Positions 20,492 to 33,316 of a stretch of 64,000 nt of DNA are shown here, one piece after another. The position numbers and the translations under genes are program-made. Location: NCBI GenBank assembly GCA_902629505.1, contig CACORF010000001.1, forward strand, positions 159,404 through 223,403. The letters are read 5' to 3'. The notes under the pieces are model-generated. The model was not told the DNA's origin. It searched no databases and saw nothing but the letters and a program-made list of their open reading frames with translations. This DNA comes from an uncultured Bacteroidota bacterium (lineage in GTDB: Bacteria; Bacteroidota; Bacteroidia; Flavobacteriales; Flavobacteriaceae). How positions within the stretch are numbered: the stretch's first letter is position 1; every line of letters begins with the position of its first letter.

Positions 20492-20518
20492 ATGGTAATA
20501 ATTTTAATAAATAATTAA
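20492..20518 (+). other. Possible leader peptide uORF 2 (MVIILINN*)
   Basis: ATG GTA ATA ATT TTA ATA AAT AAT TAA; five consecutive Val/Ile/Leu codons, stop 5 nt before the ilvD ATG. Confidence 0.25.
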
Positions 20519-20523
20519 ATGCT

Positions 20524-22197
20524 ATGTACAACAAATTTAGTCGTGTAGTAACAAAAGATGACTCTCAACCTGCTGCCCAAGCTATGTTACATGCTATTGG
20601 TTTATCTGAAGAAGATTTTAATAAACCATTCATTGGTATAGCTAGCACTGGGTATGAAGGCAACCCTTGTAACATGCATTTAAATGATTTATCAGTCAAG
20701 ATTAAAAAAAGCATTTCTGAATCTAAATATGTTGGATTAATATTTAATACAATAGGAGTGAGTGATGGTATTTCCATGGGAACTTTTGGTATGAGATACT
20801 CTCTTCCATCCAGAGATATTATTGCTGATTCTATGGAAACTGTTGTTCAAGCGATGTCTTATGATGGTCTAGTTACTGTTGTTGGTTGTGATAAAAACAT
20901 GCCTGGAGCATTAATGGCTATGTTAAGACTCGATAGGCCAAGTGTACTTGTGTATGGAGGAACAATAGACTCAGGTTGTTATAATAATAAAGAATTAGAC
21001 GTTGTCTCTGCATTTGAAGCCTGGGGTGAGAAGGTATCAGGCAAGATTGATGATAAAGAATATAAGAACGTAATTAAAAATGCATGTCCAGGTGCTGGAG
21101 CATGTGGTGGAATGTATACTGCAAATACGATGGCATCAGCTATTGAGGCTCTAGGTATGTCTCTACCTTACAACTCATCTAATCCTGCAATTAGCAAAGA
21201 GAAAGTCAGTGAATGTGCTCAAATAGGATCAGCAATGAAGTTACTTATTGAAAAGGATATTAAACCTTCTGATATTGTAACAAAAAAATCTTTAGAGAAT
21301 GCCTTGAGACTAATAACTGTTTTAGGAGGCTCTACCAATGCAGTATTACACTTTCTTGCAATTTCAAGAGCTGCCAATTTAGATCTATCGATTGATTATT
21401 TTCAGGAAATTAGTGATTCAACTCCTTACATTGCCAATCTTAAACCAAGTGGAAAGTATTTAATGAAGGATCTTCACAAAATTGGAGGGGTTCCATCTGT
21501 CCTCAAATACATGCTAGAGAATAATATGCTCAATGGAGATTGTATGACAGTAACCGGTAAAACTATAGAAGAGAATCTTTCAAAAATTAAATCACCTGAT
21601 CTTAAATCAAGTGATATAATTTTTCCAGTAAGTAATCCCATTAAAGAATCTGGTCATATCCAAATTCTCAAAGGAAACCTAGCTGAACAAGGATGTGTTG
21701 CAAAAATAACGGGTAAAGAGGGATTGAAATTTTCAGGTCCAGCTAAAGTCTTTAATAGTGAGTTTGAATGTTTAACTGCTATTGCAGAGTCAAAGGTTAA
21801 AAAAGGAGAAGTTGTTGTAATTAGATATGAAGGACCCAAAGGAGGTCCTGGAATGCCAGAAATGTTAAAGCCTACTTCTGCAATTATGGGAGCAGGTCTA
21901 GGTAAAGATGTTGCATTAATTACTGATGGAAGATTTTCGGGAGGTACTCATGGCTTTGTTGTAGGTCATATTGTTCCTGAAGCTTTTGATGGTGGAGTAA
22001 TTGCAATTGTTGAAAATGGTGATATGATTACTATAGATTCTGAGAATAATCAAATATTCGTGGATCTTTCAGATGATGAAATAAAAAATAGAATTAAAAA
22101 TTGGTCTAAACCTGATTTAAAAATTAAAAAAGGAATTTTGTATAAATATGTTAAATCAGTTTCAAATGCATCAAGTGGGTGTGTAACTGATGATTAA
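20524..22197 (+). CDS. ilvD: Dihydroxy-acid dehydratase
   Basis: [70 protein letters not shown]. Confidence 0.97.
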   Translation: MYNKFSRVVTKDDSQPAAQAMLHAIGLSEEDFNKPFIGIASTGYEGNPCNMHLNDLSVKIKKSISESKYVGLIFNTIGVSDGISMGTFGMRYSLPSRDIIADSMETVVQAMSYDGLVTVVGCDKNMPGALMAMLRLDRPSVLVYGGTIDSGCYNNKELDVVSAFEAWGEKVSGKIDDKEYKNVIKNACPGAGACGGMYTANTMASAIEALGMSLPYNSSNPAISKEKVSECAQIGSAMKLLIEKDIKPSDIVTKKSLENALRLITVLGGSTNAVLHFLAISRAANLDLSIDYFQEISDSTPYIANLKPSGKYLMKDLHKIGGVPSVLKYMLENNMLNGDCMTVTGKTIEENLSKIKSPDLKSSDIIFPVSNPIKESGHIQILKGNLAEQGCVAKITGKEGLKFSGPAKVFNSEFECLTAIAESKVKKGEVVVIRYEGPKGGPGMPEMLKPTSAIMGAGLGKDVALITDGRFSGGTHGFVVGHIVPEAFDGGVIAIVENGDMITIDSENNQIFVDLSDDEIKNRIKNWSKPDLKIKKGILYKYVKSVSNASSGCVTDD

Positions 22198-23896
22198 AAT
22201 TATGAAGAAAAAAAAGATTAGTGGAGCTGAAGCTGTAATACATTCATTGTTAAACGAAGGTGTTGACTTAGTATGGGGATATCCAGGAGGAGCTATAATG
22301 CCTGTATATGACGAATTTTATAAATTTCAAGATAAACTAAAACATATACTTGCAAGACATGAACAAGGTGCTATTCATGCAGCTCAAGGTTATGCAAGAT
22401 CATCGGGTAAAGTTGGAGTAGCCATTGCAACATCAGGTCCTGGGGCTACAAATCTTGTAACAGGAATAGCTGATGCTCAAATAGATTCTACACCTGTTGT
22501 TTGTATTACTGGTCAGGTACCATCTCATCTTTTAGGTTCTGACGCATTTCAAGAAACTGATATTATTGGTATATCAATGCCGGTAACAAAATGGAATTAT
22601 CAAATTACAAAAGCCTCTGAAATTCCTGAGATTTTTGCAAAAGCATTTTACATAGCAAAATCAGGGAGACCTGGTCCAGTCCTTATAGATATTACAAAAG
22701 ATGCTCAATTTGAATTATTTGATTATAAGTATTCGAAATGTAAAGGAATAAGAAGTTATAACCCACTCCCCGAGATAGATAGTTCTTATATTGATAATGC
22801 GGTTAAATTAATAAATAAGGCAAAAAAACCTTTTATAGTTTGGGGTCAGGGAGTAATACTTGGAAATGCAGAGGATGAGTTCAAAAGTTTTGTTGAGAAA
22901 TCTGGTATACCAGCTGCATGGACCATTCTTGGCGTATCAGCTCTCCCAACATCCCACGAACTTAATGTTGGAATGGTTGGAATGCATGGTAACTACGGTC
23001 CAAATCTTTTAACAAATGAATGTGATTTGCTTATTGCTGTTGGTATGCGTTTTGATGACCGTGTTACAGGAGATCCTAAAACTTATGCTAAACAGGCAAA
23101 AATTATTCACTTAGATATAGACCCAGCAGAGATAAATAAAAACATTAAAGTTGAAGTTCCAATAATAGGAGATTGTAAAGAGTCCTTAAAGTTAATTACT
23201 GAAAAAATTGAAAAAAAATCTCATGAAAAATGGATTTCAAATTTTGATGATTTAATGAAAATAGAATTTGATAAAGTAATTAACTCTGATTTAAATCCTT
23301 CAAAAAAAGGATTAACTATGGGAGAATCTATCATTGCAATTAACGAACAAACAAAGGGTGATGCAATAATCGTAACTGATGTAGGCCAACACCAAATGGT
23401 TGCTTGTAGATATGCAAACTTTATTCAATCAAAAAGTAATATTACTTCAGGTGGACTTGGCACCATGGGATTTGCTCTTCCTGCTGCAATGGGTGCAAAA
23501 ATGGGTGCAATGAATAGAGAAGTTGTTGCAGTTATAGGTGATGGGGGGTACCAAATGACAATTCAAGAATTAGGCACTATATTTCAGCTTCAAATTCCAG
23601 TTAAAATAGTTATTTTGAATAATGATTTCTTAGGTATGGTTCGTCAATGGCAACAACTGTTTTTTGACAAAAGGTATGCTTCAACAGAAATGATTAATCC
23701 TGACTTTGTTACAATTGCAAAAGGATATTATATTGATTCTGAGAGAGTGAGTGATAGAAAGGATCTAAAGCCTGCTGTAGAAAGAATGATTAAATCAAAA
23801 AAACCATATGTTCTTGAGATATGTGTAGAGAAAGAAGATAATGTATTTCCAATGATACCCTCAGGAGCATCTGTTTCAGACGTAAGACTAAGTTAA
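22190..23896 (+). CDS. ilvB: Acetolactate synthase large subunit; start at 22190 or 22202
   Basis: [55 protein letters not shown] motif. Confidence 0.97.
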   Translation: MIKIMKKKKISGAEAVIHSLLNEGVDLVWGYPGGAIMPVYDEFYKFQDKLKHILARHEQGAIHAAQGYARSSGKVGVAIATSGPGATNLVTGIADAQIDSTPVVCITGQVPSHLLGSDAFQETDIIGISMPVTKWNYQITKASEIPEIFAKAFYIAKSGRPGPVLIDITKDAQFELFDYKYSKCKGIRSYNPLPEIDSSYIDNAVKLINKAKKPFIVWGQGVILGNAEDEFKSFVEKSGIPAAWTILGVSALPTSHELNVGMVGMHGNYGPNLLTNECDLLIAVGMRFDDRVTGDPKTYAKQAKIIHLDIDPAEINKNIKVEVPIIGDCKESLKLITEKIEKKSHEKWISNFDDLMKIEFDKVINSDLNPSKKGLTMGESIIAINEQTKGDAIIVTDVGQHQMVACRYANFIQSKSNITSGGLGTMGFALPAAMGAKMGAMNREVVAVIGDGGYQMTIQELGTIFQLQIPVKIVILNNDFLGMVRQWQQLFFDKRYASTEMINPDFVTIAKGYYIDSERVSDRKDLKPAVERMIKSKKPYVLEICVEKEDNVFPMIPSGASVSDVRLS

Positions 23897-23897
23897 T

Positions 23898-24431
23898 ATG
23901 GAAAAGAAAAACAATTATACTATATCTGTTTATACTGAAAATAATGTTGGTTTGCTTCACAGACTGTCAGCTATCTTTCTTAAAAGACATATAAATATTG
24001 AAAGTTTTAGTACTTCTGAATCAGAAATTAAGGATGTTTTTAGATTTATTATAGTCGTAAAAATGACTAATTCTGGTGTTGAAAAAGTTGTAAAACAAAT
24101 TGAGAAACAAGTTGAAGTTATCAAAGCATTCTATCATACTGACTCAGAAACAATATTTCAAGAATCAGCTCTCTACAAAATGAAATCATCTTCTTTATTT
24201 GAGGAAAGACACATACAAAATGTAATAAAAGATTCAAATGCAAGAATAGTTACTGTTAATCCAGAATTTTTTGTCATTGAAAAAACTGGATTTAGAGATG
24301 ATACAGAGAAGTTGTATAAGGATCTAAAATCTTATGGTCTTTTACAATTTACAAGGTCAGGAAGAATTGCTGTCTCTAAAGAAAAGATGGGAATTTCAGA
24401 AATTTTAAATACTTTTAAAAACCAAAAATAA
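23898..24431 (+). CDS. ilvN: Acetolactate synthase small subunit
   Basis: ACT domain [32 protein letters not shown]. Confidence 0.95.
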   Translation: MEKKNNYTISVYTENNVGLLHRLSAIFLKRHINIESFSTSESEIKDVFRFIIVVKMTNSGVEKVVKQIEKQVEVIKAFYHTDSETIFQESALYKMKSSSLFEERHIQNVIKDSNARIVTVNPEFFVIEKTGFRDDTEKLYKDLKSYGLLQFTRSGRIAVSKEKMGISEILNTFKNQK

Positions 24432-24436
24432 ATACA

Positions 24437-25912
24437 ATGAAGAATTACTTTAATAGTCTATCATTTCGAGAAAAATTAATGCAGTTAGGTAAATGTAGGT
24501 TTATGGACTCGTCTGAGTTTCAAAATGGAGTTGATTTTTTGAAAGATAAAAAAATTGCTATAGTTGGATGTGGTGCTCAAGGGTTACATCAAGGATTAAA
24601 TATGAGAGACTCTGGCCTTGATATTTCCTATGCTTTAAGGCAATCATCAATAGACTCAAAAAGACAATCATTTGTTAATGCAACCTCTAATAATTTTAAT
24701 GTTGGAAATTTTGATGATATAATACCTAATTCTGATTTAGTAATAAACCTAACTCCAGACAAAAATCATACTCCTGTAGTTGAACAGTTAATGCCAATTA
24801 TGAAAAAAAATTCAATATTATCATACTCCCATGGATTCAATATTGTAGAAGAAGGAATTAAAGTTAGAGAAGATATAACTGTTATAATGGTTGCGCCTAA
24901 GTCACCAGGCTCTGAAGTAAGAGAGGAGTACCTTAGGGGCTTTGGAGTTCCAACATTAATAGCTGTACATCCAGAGAATGATAAAAACAAAATAGGCTTT
25001 GATGCTGCAAAAGCTTATGCAGTTTCATTGGGATCACATAAAGCTGGTGTACTTGATTCTTCATTTGTTGCAGAGGTAAAGTCAGATTTAATGGGAGAGC
25101 AGACTATTTTGTGTGGAATGCTGCAGACAGGTTCTATTCTTTCATTTGACAGAATGGTAGAACTTGGAACTAACCCAGAATATGCTGCAAAGTTGATTCA
25201 ACATGGTTGGGAAACAATTACTGAAGCATTAAAACATGGTGGAATAACAAATATGATGGACAGGCTTTCTAATCCAGCAAAAGTAAAGGCATATGAATTA
25301 GCAGAAGATTTAAAAAGTATATTATCACCATTATTTATTAAACATATGGATAATATATTATCAGGTAATTTTTCTGAAACAATGATGAAAGATTGGGAAA
25401 ACGATGATAAAGAGCTTTTAAATTGGAGAGAAGAAACAAGTCAAACATCTTTTGAAAAGACTAATCCAACTTCAGAAGAAATATCTGAACAGGAATATTT
25501 TAATAATGGAATATTAATGGTTGCATTTGTAAAAGCTGGAGTTGAGCTTGCATATGAAACAATGGTTGAAGCTGGTATAAAGGAAGAATCTGCTTACTAT
25601 GAATCTCTTCATGAACTTCCTTTAATAGCAAATTTAGTATCCAGAAAAAAACTATATGAAATGAATCATATCATTTCAGATACTGCAGAATATGGTTGTT
25701 ATTTGTTTAACAATGATGCAATTCCATTACTTTCTAAATTTTTTAAAGACGTTGATAGTGATGTTATAGGATCAGACCAAATGTCTAAAGCTTCAAATTC
25801 AATTGATAATGAAAAATTAATTGAAATCAATGACTCCATTAGATTCCATTCTATTGAAATCATTGGTGATGAATTAAGACAACATATGACTTCAATGAAA
25901 AAAGCATTATAA
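24437..25912 (+). CDS. ilvC: Ketol-acid reductoisomerase (long, class II)
   Basis: [67 protein letters not shown]; 491 aa. Confidence 0.97.
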   Translation: MKNYFNSLSFREKLMQLGKCRFMDSSEFQNGVDFLKDKKIAIVGCGAQGLHQGLNMRDSGLDISYALRQSSIDSKRQSFVNATSNNFNVGNFDDIIPNSDLVINLTPDKNHTPVVEQLMPIMKKNSILSYSHGFNIVEEGIKVREDITVIMVAPKSPGSEVREEYLRGFGVPTLIAVHPENDKNKIGFDAAKAYAVSLGSHKAGVLDSSFVAEVKSDLMGEQTILCGMLQTGSILSFDRMVELGTNPEYAAKLIQHGWETITEALKHGGITNMMDRLSNPAKVKAYELAEDLKSILSPLFIKHMDNILSGNFSETMMKDWENDDKELLNWREETSQTSFEKTNPTSEEISEQEYFNNGILMVAFVKAGVELAYETMVEAGIKEESAYYESLHELPLIANLVSRKKLYEMNHIISDTAEYGCYLFNNDAIPLLSKFFKDVDSDVIGSDQMSKASNSIDNEKLIEINDSIRFHSIEIIGDELRQHMTSMKKAL

Positions 25913-25913
25913 A

Positions 25914-27164
25914 ATGCAAACACCTGATTTAAAAGGAGTTAGAGAAGCTTATGAAAATCTTAGAGATGTTTCTATTGTCACTCCACTCTCACTTAATGAG
26001 AGATTGTCGGAAAAATTAAATTCTAGGATTTTTTTTAAAAGGGAAGATCTTCAAAAAGTTCGTTCATTTAAGATTAGAGGTGCTTTTAATAAGATTAAAT
26101 CATTAAATCTGGAAAATTCCCAAGATGAAAAACGAATAATATGTGCAAGTGCAGGTAACCATGCTCAAGGTGTTGCTTTTTCATGCAATAGATTAAAAAT
26201 CTTTGGTACAATTTATATGCCAGAAACAACTCCTAAACAAAAAGTTGAAAGAGTAAAAATGTTTGGTGGTGATTTTATTAAAATTGTTTTAGTTGGGGAT
26301 ACTTTTGATGATGCTCAAAAAGAGGCACAAAAACAATTGAGTGTTGACTCCATTTTCATTCATCCATTTGATGATAAAGAAGTTATTGAGGGACAGGGTA
26401 CAGTTGCTCTTGAAATTCTAGATCAAATTGACAAACATTTTGATTATTTAGTTATTCCAATTGGTGGGGGAGGTTTAATAGCAGGTGTTATATCTGTCTT
26501 TAAAGAGTTATCTCCTAAAACAAAAATTATTGGAGTTGAAGCTGAAGGAGCACCAGCTATGTTTGACTCGATAAAACAAAATAAGATAATTGAATTAAAA
26601 AAAATTGACAATTTTGTAGATGGCGTATCAATAAAAAAAATTGGTAAAATACCTTTTCAGATTTGTAAAGAACATTTAGATGACCTCATAATTGTCCCTG
26701 AAGGTAAAATATGCCAAACTATACTTGAATTATACAATAAAGATGGAATAGTGGTTGAGCCAGCTGGTGCAATTGGCATTTCTGCACTCGAAATTTATGA
26801 TAAAGATATTTCAGACAAGAATATTGGTGTGCTCATATGTGGGGGTAATAATGATATTACTAGAATGGCTGAAATAAAGGAGCGAGCTTTGCTTTATTCC
26901 AAGCTAAAACATTATTTTATAGTAAAATTTCCACAAAGAAAAGGTGCATTAAGAGAATTTGTTAATAATGTATTAGGTGAAAATGACGATATTACGTTTT
27001 TTGAATATGTAAAAAAGAATAACAGAGAGTATACAACAGCAATTGTTGGAATTGAGTTAAAATTTTCTAAAGATTTGTCTGACTTAATGAAAAAAATGAA
27101 AGAAAATGGTTTCTTTGGGGAATATTTAAATGAAAAACCTGATACACTTCGCCTTTTAATATAA
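25914..27164 (+). CDS. ilvA: Threonine ammonia-lyase (biosynthetic threonine dehydratase)
   Basis: [49 protein letters not shown]-terminal ACT-like domain. Confidence 0.95.
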   Translation: MQTPDLKGVREAYENLRDVSIVTPLSLNERLSEKLNSRIFFKREDLQKVRSFKIRGAFNKIKSLNLENSQDEKRIICASAGNHAQGVAFSCNRLKIFGTIYMPETTPKQKVERVKMFGGDFIKIVLVGDTFDDAQKEAQKQLSVDSIFIHPFDDKEVIEGQGTVALEILDQIDKHFDYLVIPIGGGGLIAGVISVFKELSPKTKIIGVEAEGAPAMFDSIKQNKIIELKKIDNFVDGVSIKKIGKIPFQICKEHLDDLIIVPEGKICQTILELYNKDGIVVEPAGAIGISALEIYDKDISDKNIGVLICGGNNDITRMAEIKERALLYSKLKHYFIVKFPQRKGALREFVNNVLGENDDITFFEYVKKNNREYTTAIVGIELKFSKDLSDLMKKMKENGFFGEYLNEKPDTLRLLI

Positions 27165-27174
27165 AACTATATCC

Positions 27175-28746
27175 ATGGAAAAATATAAAATTGATGAAAT
27201 CCATTGTAGAGAATACCTAGTTGATGGAGAACTAAAAAAATGGGAGGGAGATACTTCTGAAGTATTTTCTACTATTGATATTAAAAAAGGGGGGGAGTAC
27301 TCTCCAACTCTTTTAGGTTCAATCCCTGATATGGATTCTGAATCAGCATTAGAAGCTCTTGAATCCGCAAAAAAAGCATTTAATAGAGGCCAAGGTAAAT
27401 GGCCTACAATGAAAGTTATAGATAGGTTAAAATGTATGAAGAGATTTGCTGATAAAATGCAAGAGCATCGTGAAGTAGTAATAAAGCTTTTAATGTGGGA
27501 AATAGGAAAGAATCAGACTGATTCTGAAAAGGAGTTTGATAGAACCGTTAAATACATTTATGATACCATTGATGAATATAAGAAAATTGACAGGTCATCT
27601 TCTAGATTTGAAAAAGACTCAGGGATTCATGCTCACATTAGAAGAGGTCCTCTTGGTGTAGTTCTTTGTCTAGGACCTTACAATTATCCTCTAAACGAAA
27701 CTTTTTGTCTTCTCATCCCTGCAATTCTAATGGGTAACACTACTATATTTAAACCTGCTAAACATGGAGTTTTATTAATTTCACCACTACTAAAGGCTTT
27801 TAAAGAATGTTTTCCTCCAGGAGTTGTAAACATACTATTCGGTAGAGGTAGAAAAATTTGTCCACCTATAATGAAGACAGGATATGTTGATGTATTGGCT
27901 TTAATAGGTCATAGTTCATCTGCTGTTGCTCTGCAGGATCAACACCCAAATAAAAACAGACTTAGATTAGTTCTGGGCTTAGAAGCAAAAAACCCTGCAA
28001 TCATTCTTCCAGATGCTGATTTAGATCTAACAATTAAAGAATGTATTTCTGGTTCTTTATCTTATAATGGCCAAAGATGTACTGCTTTAAAAGTATTGTA
28101 TGTCCATGAGTCTATAGTAGACGAATTTAACAGTAAGTTTGCAAAGGCTGTTGATGATCTTAAGTTTGGAATGCCTTGGGATAAAGATGCTTTTCTAACC
28201 CCACTGCCAGAACCTTCAAAACCTAATTATATCAAGGACTTAATTGAGGATGCTATTTCCAAAGGTGCTAATGTGATTAATGATAAAGGTGGTGTAGTAA
28301 CTGATAATTATTGCTACCCTGCAGTATTATATCCTGTAAATAGTTCAATGAAGGTTTTTGAAGAAGAACAATTTGGTCCAGTGGTACCAATTATCCCATT
28401 TAAAAAAATAGATGAACCCCTTGATGATATGGCAATTTCTGAGTACGGACAACAGGTAAGTCTTTTTGGAAGTGATACAAAAAAAATTGGTCCTTTAATT
28501 GACACCCTTGCAAATTTGGTTTGTAGAGTAAATTTGAACAGTTCATGTCAAAGAGGTCCTGATATTTATCCTTTCACAGGTAGAAAAAATTCAGCGGTAA
28601 GTACTTTGAGTGTACATGACGCTCTTAGGGCATTTTCTATAAGAACATTCGTTGCTTCTAAAGATAATGTTCATAATAATAGAATTTTAAAGAAGTTGTT
28701 AGATTCAAATGATTCTAATTTCATTTCTACTGATTATATCCTTTAA
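27175..28746 (+). CDS. gapN: GapN-like NADP-dependent non-phosphorylating glyceraldehyde-3-phosphate dehydrogenase (ALDH superfamily)
   Basis: [17 protein letters not shown] catalytic Cys motif and [37 protein letters not shown] GapN-type C-terminal signature. Confidence 0.8.
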   Translation: MEKYKIDEIHCREYLVDGELKKWEGDTSEVFSTIDIKKGGEYSPTLLGSIPDMDSESALEALESAKKAFNRGQGKWPTMKVIDRLKCMKRFADKMQEHREVVIKLLMWEIGKNQTDSEKEFDRTVKYIYDTIDEYKKIDRSSSRFEKDSGIHAHIRRGPLGVVLCLGPYNYPLNETFCLLIPAILMGNTTIFKPAKHGVLLISPLLKAFKECFPPGVVNILFGRGRKICPPIMKTGYVDVLALIGHSSSAVALQDQHPNKNRLRLVLGLEAKNPAIILPDADLDLTIKECISGSLSYNGQRCTALKVLYVHESIVDEFNSKFAKAVDDLKFGMPWDKDAFLTPLPEPSKPNYIKDLIEDAISKGANVINDKGGVVTDNYCYPAVLYPVNSSMKVFEEEQFGPVVPIIPFKKIDEPLDDMAISEYGQQVSLFGSDTKKIGPLIDTLANLVCRVNLNSSCQRGPDIYPFTGRKNSAVSTLSVHDALRAFSIRTFVASKDNVHNNRILKKLLDSNDSNFISTDYIL

Positions 28747-29810
28747 TTATTTTTTATAAAATCTACTATATAATCTCCTACTTCTTCAGTGGTGTATGCT
28801 TTAGTATCATTATTTAAATCGGGAGTTGTATGTTTATTTATGAGAGAATCTTCAACGGCCCTATTAATAATTTCAGACTCATCTTTTAAATTGAATGAAT
28901 AATCAAGCATCATAGATAATGATAAAATTGATGCAATAGGGTTAGCAATTTTCTTTCCAGTAGCTTCTGGATAAGATCCATGTATAGGTTCATATAATGC
29001 ATTTCCCGAACCAATTGATGCTGAGGGCATTAAACCCATTGAACCCGAAATTACTGAAGCTTCATCAGTTAGTATATCACCAAACAAATTTGATGTTATA
29101 AGAACATCGTATGAACTTGGCCATTGAACTAGCCTCATAGCTACAGCATCAACAAACTCATATGAAACTTTGATTTCAGGATAGTCTTTTTCCATACTTT
29201 GAACTGTTTCCCTCCAAAGTCTAGATGTTTCAAGAACATTTGCTTTATCTACACAACATAGTTTTTTTGATCTTTTTTTTGCATATTCAAATCCCATTTT
29301 TGCTATTCTGACAATTTCTTCTCTAGAATATTGACAAGTGTCATATGCATAATTATCATTGTTTTTTCTTCCTCTTTCACCAAAATATATTCCACCAGTT
29401 AGTTCTCTAACAAAAAGAATATCTGTACCCTTTATTCTTTCTTGTTTTATAGGGGACAGATCAAGAAGAGATTCAAAAATGATTGTTGGTCTAAGATTGG
29501 CGAAAAGCCCTAATTTTTTTCTCATTTTTAGTAATCCCTGTTCAGGCCTTATTTTAGCTTTAGGATTGTTATCATATTTTGGATCACCTATAGCACCAAA
29601 TAAAATTGCATCTGAATCCTTACAAATCTTATGGGTAGAATCTGGATAAGGATCATTATATTGGTCAATTGCAGTTGCACCAACTAATCCTTCACTAATT
29701 TCAACCTTGTGATTATATTTATCAGCAACACAATTTAAAACCTTGATTGATTGGTTTGTTACTTCTGGTCCGATCCCATCTCCAGGTAGAACAGCTATTT
29801 TTAATTTCAT
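28743..29810 (-). CDS. leuB: 3-isopropylmalate dehydrogenase
   Basis: [60 protein letters not shown]. Confidence 0.97.
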   Translation of the reverse strand: MKLKIAVLPGDGIGPEVTNQSIKVLNCVADKYNHKVEISEGLVGATAIDQYNDPYPDSTHKICKDSDAILFGAIGDPKYDNNPKAKIRPEQGLLKMRKKLGLFANLRPTIIFESLLDLSPIKQERIKGTDILFVRELTGGIYFGERGRKNNDNYAYDTCQYSREEIVRIAKMGFEYAKKRSKKLCCVDKANVLETSRLWRETVQSMEKDYPEIKVSYEFVDAVAMRLVQWPSSYDVLITSNLFGDILTDEASVISGSMGLMPSASIGSGNALYEPIHGSYPEATGKKIANPIASILSLSMMLDYSFNLKDESEIINRAVEDSLINKHTTPDLNNDTKAYTTEEVGDYIVDFIKNN

Positions 29811-29812
29811 AA

Positions 29813-31327
29813 TTATTCAGTATTTAACATTTTTTCAGTTGCTTTAATAGCAGCTACAGTTTGATCAGTATCAAGTCCTCTTGTTTTAAACTTTTTTGAA
29901 CCGCTATCCCATGTGATTGTTGTCTCACAAAACGCGTCTGAGTCACTACCAGGTGGAATTCTCACTGCATAGTCAATAAGTTTTGGAAGTGCTCTTTTCT
30001 GTTTTGCATATATTTTCTTTAATGCATTCATAAAAGCATCAAACTGACCATCTCCTGAACAACTCTCTTGGTGAAGGTTATCATCAATAATTAATGATAT
30101 TGATACAGATGGTCTTAAAGTTTTTGCATGAGTAAGAACATACGATTCAATTTTAATATTATCCTTTTTTGTAGGATAATCTAATACATCATTAATTATA
30201 TATGGAAGATCTTCAATTGTCACCTTCTCTTTTTTATCACCAAGTTCTATTACCTTAGAGGTAACTATACCGAGTTCCTGATCATTTAACTTTATACCTA
30301 ATTCATCCAAGTTTTTCTTGATATTTGCTTTCCCAGATGTTTTGCCCAATGCATACCTTCTTTTTCTACCAAATCTGTTGGGATTCAAATTATTATAGTA
30401 CAAGTTTTTCTTGTTATCACCATCTGCGTGAACACCAGCAGTCTGTGTAAATACATTTTCACCAACAATTGGTTTATTAGATGATACAGTCTGGCCTGAA
30501 AATGTTGATATTAATTTACTTGCTTTAAATAAATTTTTCTCATTTACGTTAATCTTGATATTTGGCATGAAATCTTTTATTGCTGCAACAGCACTTGATA
30601 AAGGTGTATTCCCAGCTCTTTCCCCCATACCATTTATAGTAAGGTGTAGACCATCACAACCAGCTCTTATTGCTTCCATTGAATTTCCAACACTTAAATC
30701 ATAATCATTATGTCCATGAAAATCAATGTGAAAATCTGGATATTTCATTTTTATCTCAGATATATATTCATATGTTTCATGATGTGTAAGAATACCCAGT
30801 GTATCTGGTAATAACAATCTTTTTATATTTTTATCATACAAGAAATCAAGAAAATCCATAACATACTCTTTACTACTTCTCATTCCATTACTCCAATCCT
30901 CAAGATAAATATTTGTTTGAATTGAGTTTTCTTCAGCTCTCGCAATCGTTTTCAAAATATCTTTAAAATGATTTGAAGGAGTTTTTTTAAGCTGATATTT
31001 AAGATGATTAATAGAACCCTTTGTTAAAAGATTTTGTACCAAACATCCAGATTTTAAAAGCCATTTTATTGATTTTCCATCATCTAAAAAAGTTAGAACC
31101 TCTACACTTTCAATTTTTTTATTCTTTTTTGCCCAACTAGTAATCTGTTTTACTGAATCTAATTCGCCGTCTGATACTCTAGCCGATGCCACCTCAATTC
31201 TATCAATTTTAAGTTCTTGTAATAGAAGTTTAGCAATTGTCAATTTTTCTTTGGGTGAATATGAAACTCCTGATGTTTGCTCACCATCTCTAAGAGTAGT
31301 ATCCATTATTTCTAAACTACGTCTCAT
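29813..31327 (-). CDS. 2-isopropylmalate synthase paralogue / citramalate-synthase-like (second LeuA)
   Basis: [67 protein letters not shown]-terminal LeuA_dimer regulatory domain. Confidence 0.85.
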   Translation of the reverse strand: MRRSLEIMDTTLRDGEQTSGVSYSPKEKLTIAKLLLQELKIDRIEVASARVSDGELDSVKQITSWAKKNKKIESVEVLTFLDDGKSIKWLLKSGCLVQNLLTKGSINHLKYQLKKTPSNHFKDILKTIARAEENSIQTNIYLEDWSNGMRSSKEYVMDFLDFLYDKNIKRLLLPDTLGILTHHETYEYISEIKMKYPDFHIDFHGHNDYDLSVGNSMEAIRAGCDGLHLTINGMGERAGNTPLSSAVAAIKDFMPNIKINVNEKNLFKASKLISTFSGQTVSSNKPIVGENVFTQTAGVHADGDNKKNLYYNNLNPNRFGRKRRYALGKTSGKANIKKNLDELGIKLNDQELGIVTSKVIELGDKKEKVTIEDLPYIINDVLDYPTKKDNIKIESYVLTHAKTLRPSVSISLIIDDNLHQESCSGDGQFDAFMNALKKIYAKQKRALPKLIDYAVRIPPGSDSDAFCETTITWDSGSKKFKTRGLDTDQTVAAIKATEKMLNTE

Positions 31328-31923
31328 TAGTATCTTAATTTATTCGCAAAAGTTGAAATTTGATCTTTTTTGTTAATGAGATAATCAATATCATCAAAAC
31401 CATTTGACATATTACTCTTTTTGTAGGTGCTAATTTTAAATTGTTCTTTTTTACCAGAGCTAACAATATTAAATTCTTGATTTTCAAGATTTATTTCAAA
31501 TATATTTTTTGAATTTTTATCAATTTCTGAAAATATTTCTGATAGAAATGATTCACTGACCTGAACTGGAAGTACTCCAATGTTTAAACAATTATTTTTA
31601 AATATATCTGCAAAGAAGCTTGATACGACAGCTCTAAACCCGTAGTCATAAATTGCCCATACTGCATGTTCTCTTGATGAGCCACATCCAAAATTCTTTC
31701 CAGCAACTAAAATTTTTCCTTCATATTTTTTATTATTTAAGGGAAATGAATCTACTAATGTATTATCAGAATTATATCTCCAATCTCTAAAAAGGTTATC
31801 ACCAAATCCTTTTCTTTCTGTTGCTTTTAGAAACCTTGCAGGTATTATTTGATCTGTATCAACATTGTCAATATTTAAAGGAACAGCAGTACTGTTTAGT
31901 ATGTTAAATTTTTCGTAAGCCAT
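31327..31923 (-). CDS. leuD: 3-isopropylmalate dehydratase small subunit
   Basis: VDTDQIIPARFLK, GKNFGCGSSREHAVWAIYDYGFRAVVSSFFADIFKNN. Confidence 0.97.
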   Translation of the reverse strand: MAYEKFNILNSTAVPLNIDNVDTDQIIPARFLKATERKGFGDNLFRDWRYNSDNTLVDSFPLNNKKYEGKILVAGKNFGCGSSREHAVWAIYDYGFRAVVSSFFADIFKNNCLNIGVLPVQVSESFLSEIFSEIDKNSKNIFEINLENQEFNIVSSGKKEQFKISTYKKSNMSNGFDDIDYLINKKDQISTFANKLRY

Positions 31924-31924
31924 G

Positions 31925-33316
31925 CTATATAATATCTCTTGGGTCAGTTATTTCGCCTGTAATAGCAGTTGCTGCAGCCACTAGGGGACTTGCCAAAAGT
32001 GTCCTTGCACCCGGTCCTTGTCTTCCTTCAAAATTTCTGTTGGTCGTACTTACTGCATATTTCCCTTTTGGAATTTTATCGTCATTCATAGCTAAACAAG
32101 CAGAGCAACCTGGCTCCCTTAATTTGAAGCCCGACTCGGTAAGAATTTCAAGTATTCCCTCATCTCTAATGCTTTTAAGAACTTTATGAGACCCCGGCAC
32201 AAGCCATGCATCTACAGTATTTGATTTTTTTCTACCCTTAATTATACTAGCAAAAGTTCTAAAATCTTCAATTCTACCATTAGTACAACTACCCAGAAAA
32301 ACATAATCTATTTTTTTTCCAATCATTCTATCACCCTCGTTAAATTCCATGTAATCTAAAGCTTTCTTGTAAGATGATTTGGATTCAGATTTATTAGCCT
32401 TTGGAATTGACTTTGAAATAGGTATAGCCATTCCAGGATTAGTTCCATAAGTAATCATAGGTTCGATTTCTTCAGCCTTAAAATTATATTCCTTATCAAA
32501 AGTTGCATCTTTATCAGTGTTTAATGTCTTCCAATAATTAACTGCTTTATTCCATTCTGCTCCTTTTGGAGCATATTCTCTTCCTTGAATATAATTAAAT
32601 GTCTTTTCATCTGGTGCAATCATTCCTCCTCGAGCCCCCATCTCTATGCTTAAATTACAAACAGTCATTCTTCCTTCCATAGACATATTCTTAAATACAC
32701 TTCCAGCATATTCAACAAAATATCCAGTAGCACCAGAAGAAGACAATTTTGAAATTATATAAATAGCGACATCCTTTGGTGTAACATTAGGAGAGAGTTT
32801 ACCATCAACATTAATTTTCATTTTCATAGGTTTCTGTTGCATTATTGTTTGACATGCCAAAACCATTTCGACTTCTGAAGTTCCAATACCAAAAGCAATT
32901 GCGCCAAAAGCACCGTGTGTTGATGTGTGTGAGTCTCCGCATACAATTGTTAAACCAGGTTGAGTAATTCCATTTTCTGGTCCTATTACATGAACAATTC
33001 CATTTTTTTTATGACCAAGTCCCCAGAAATCTATTCCATGTTCTTTACAATTTTTTTCTAAAGTCTTTACTTGCATTGCTGAAAGTCTATCTTTTATTGG
33101 TAAATGTTGGTTTATTGTTGGAGTGTTATGATCAGCTGTTGCAAAAGTTTTTTGGGGATACATTACTTTTAGATTTCTGTTTTTTAGTCCAACAAATGCA
33201 ACAGGGCTAGTGACCTCATGTATGAAGTGTTTGTCTATAAATAGAACATCAGGTCCATCATCAATTCTTTCAATTACATGAGAATCCCAAACTTTATCAA
33301 AAAGTGTTTTACCCAT
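31925..33316 (-). CDS. leuC: 3-isopropylmalate dehydratase large subunit
   Basis: [56 protein letters not shown]. Confidence 0.97.
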   Translation of the reverse strand: MGKTLFDKVWDSHVIERIDDGPDVLFIDKHFIHEVTSPVAFVGLKNRNLKVMYPQKTFATADHNTPTINQHLPIKDRLSAMQVKTLEKNCKEHGIDFWGLGHKKNGIVHVIGPENGITQPGLTIVCGDSHTSTHGAFGAIAFGIGTSEVEMVLACQTIMQQKPMKMKINVDGKLSPNVTPKDVAIYIISKLSSSGATGYFVEYAGSVFKNMSMEGRMTVCNLSIEMGARGGMIAPDEKTFNYIQGREYAPKGAEWNKAVNYWKTLNTDKDATFDKEYNFKAEEIEPMITYGTNPGMAIPISKSIPKANKSESKSSYKKALDYMEFNEGDRMIGKKIDYVFLGSCTNGRIEDFRTFASIIKGRKKSNTVDAWLVPGSHKVLKSIRDEGILEILTESGFKLREPGCSACLAMNDDKIPKGKYAVSTTNRNFEGRQGPGARTLLASPLVAAATAITGEITDPRDII

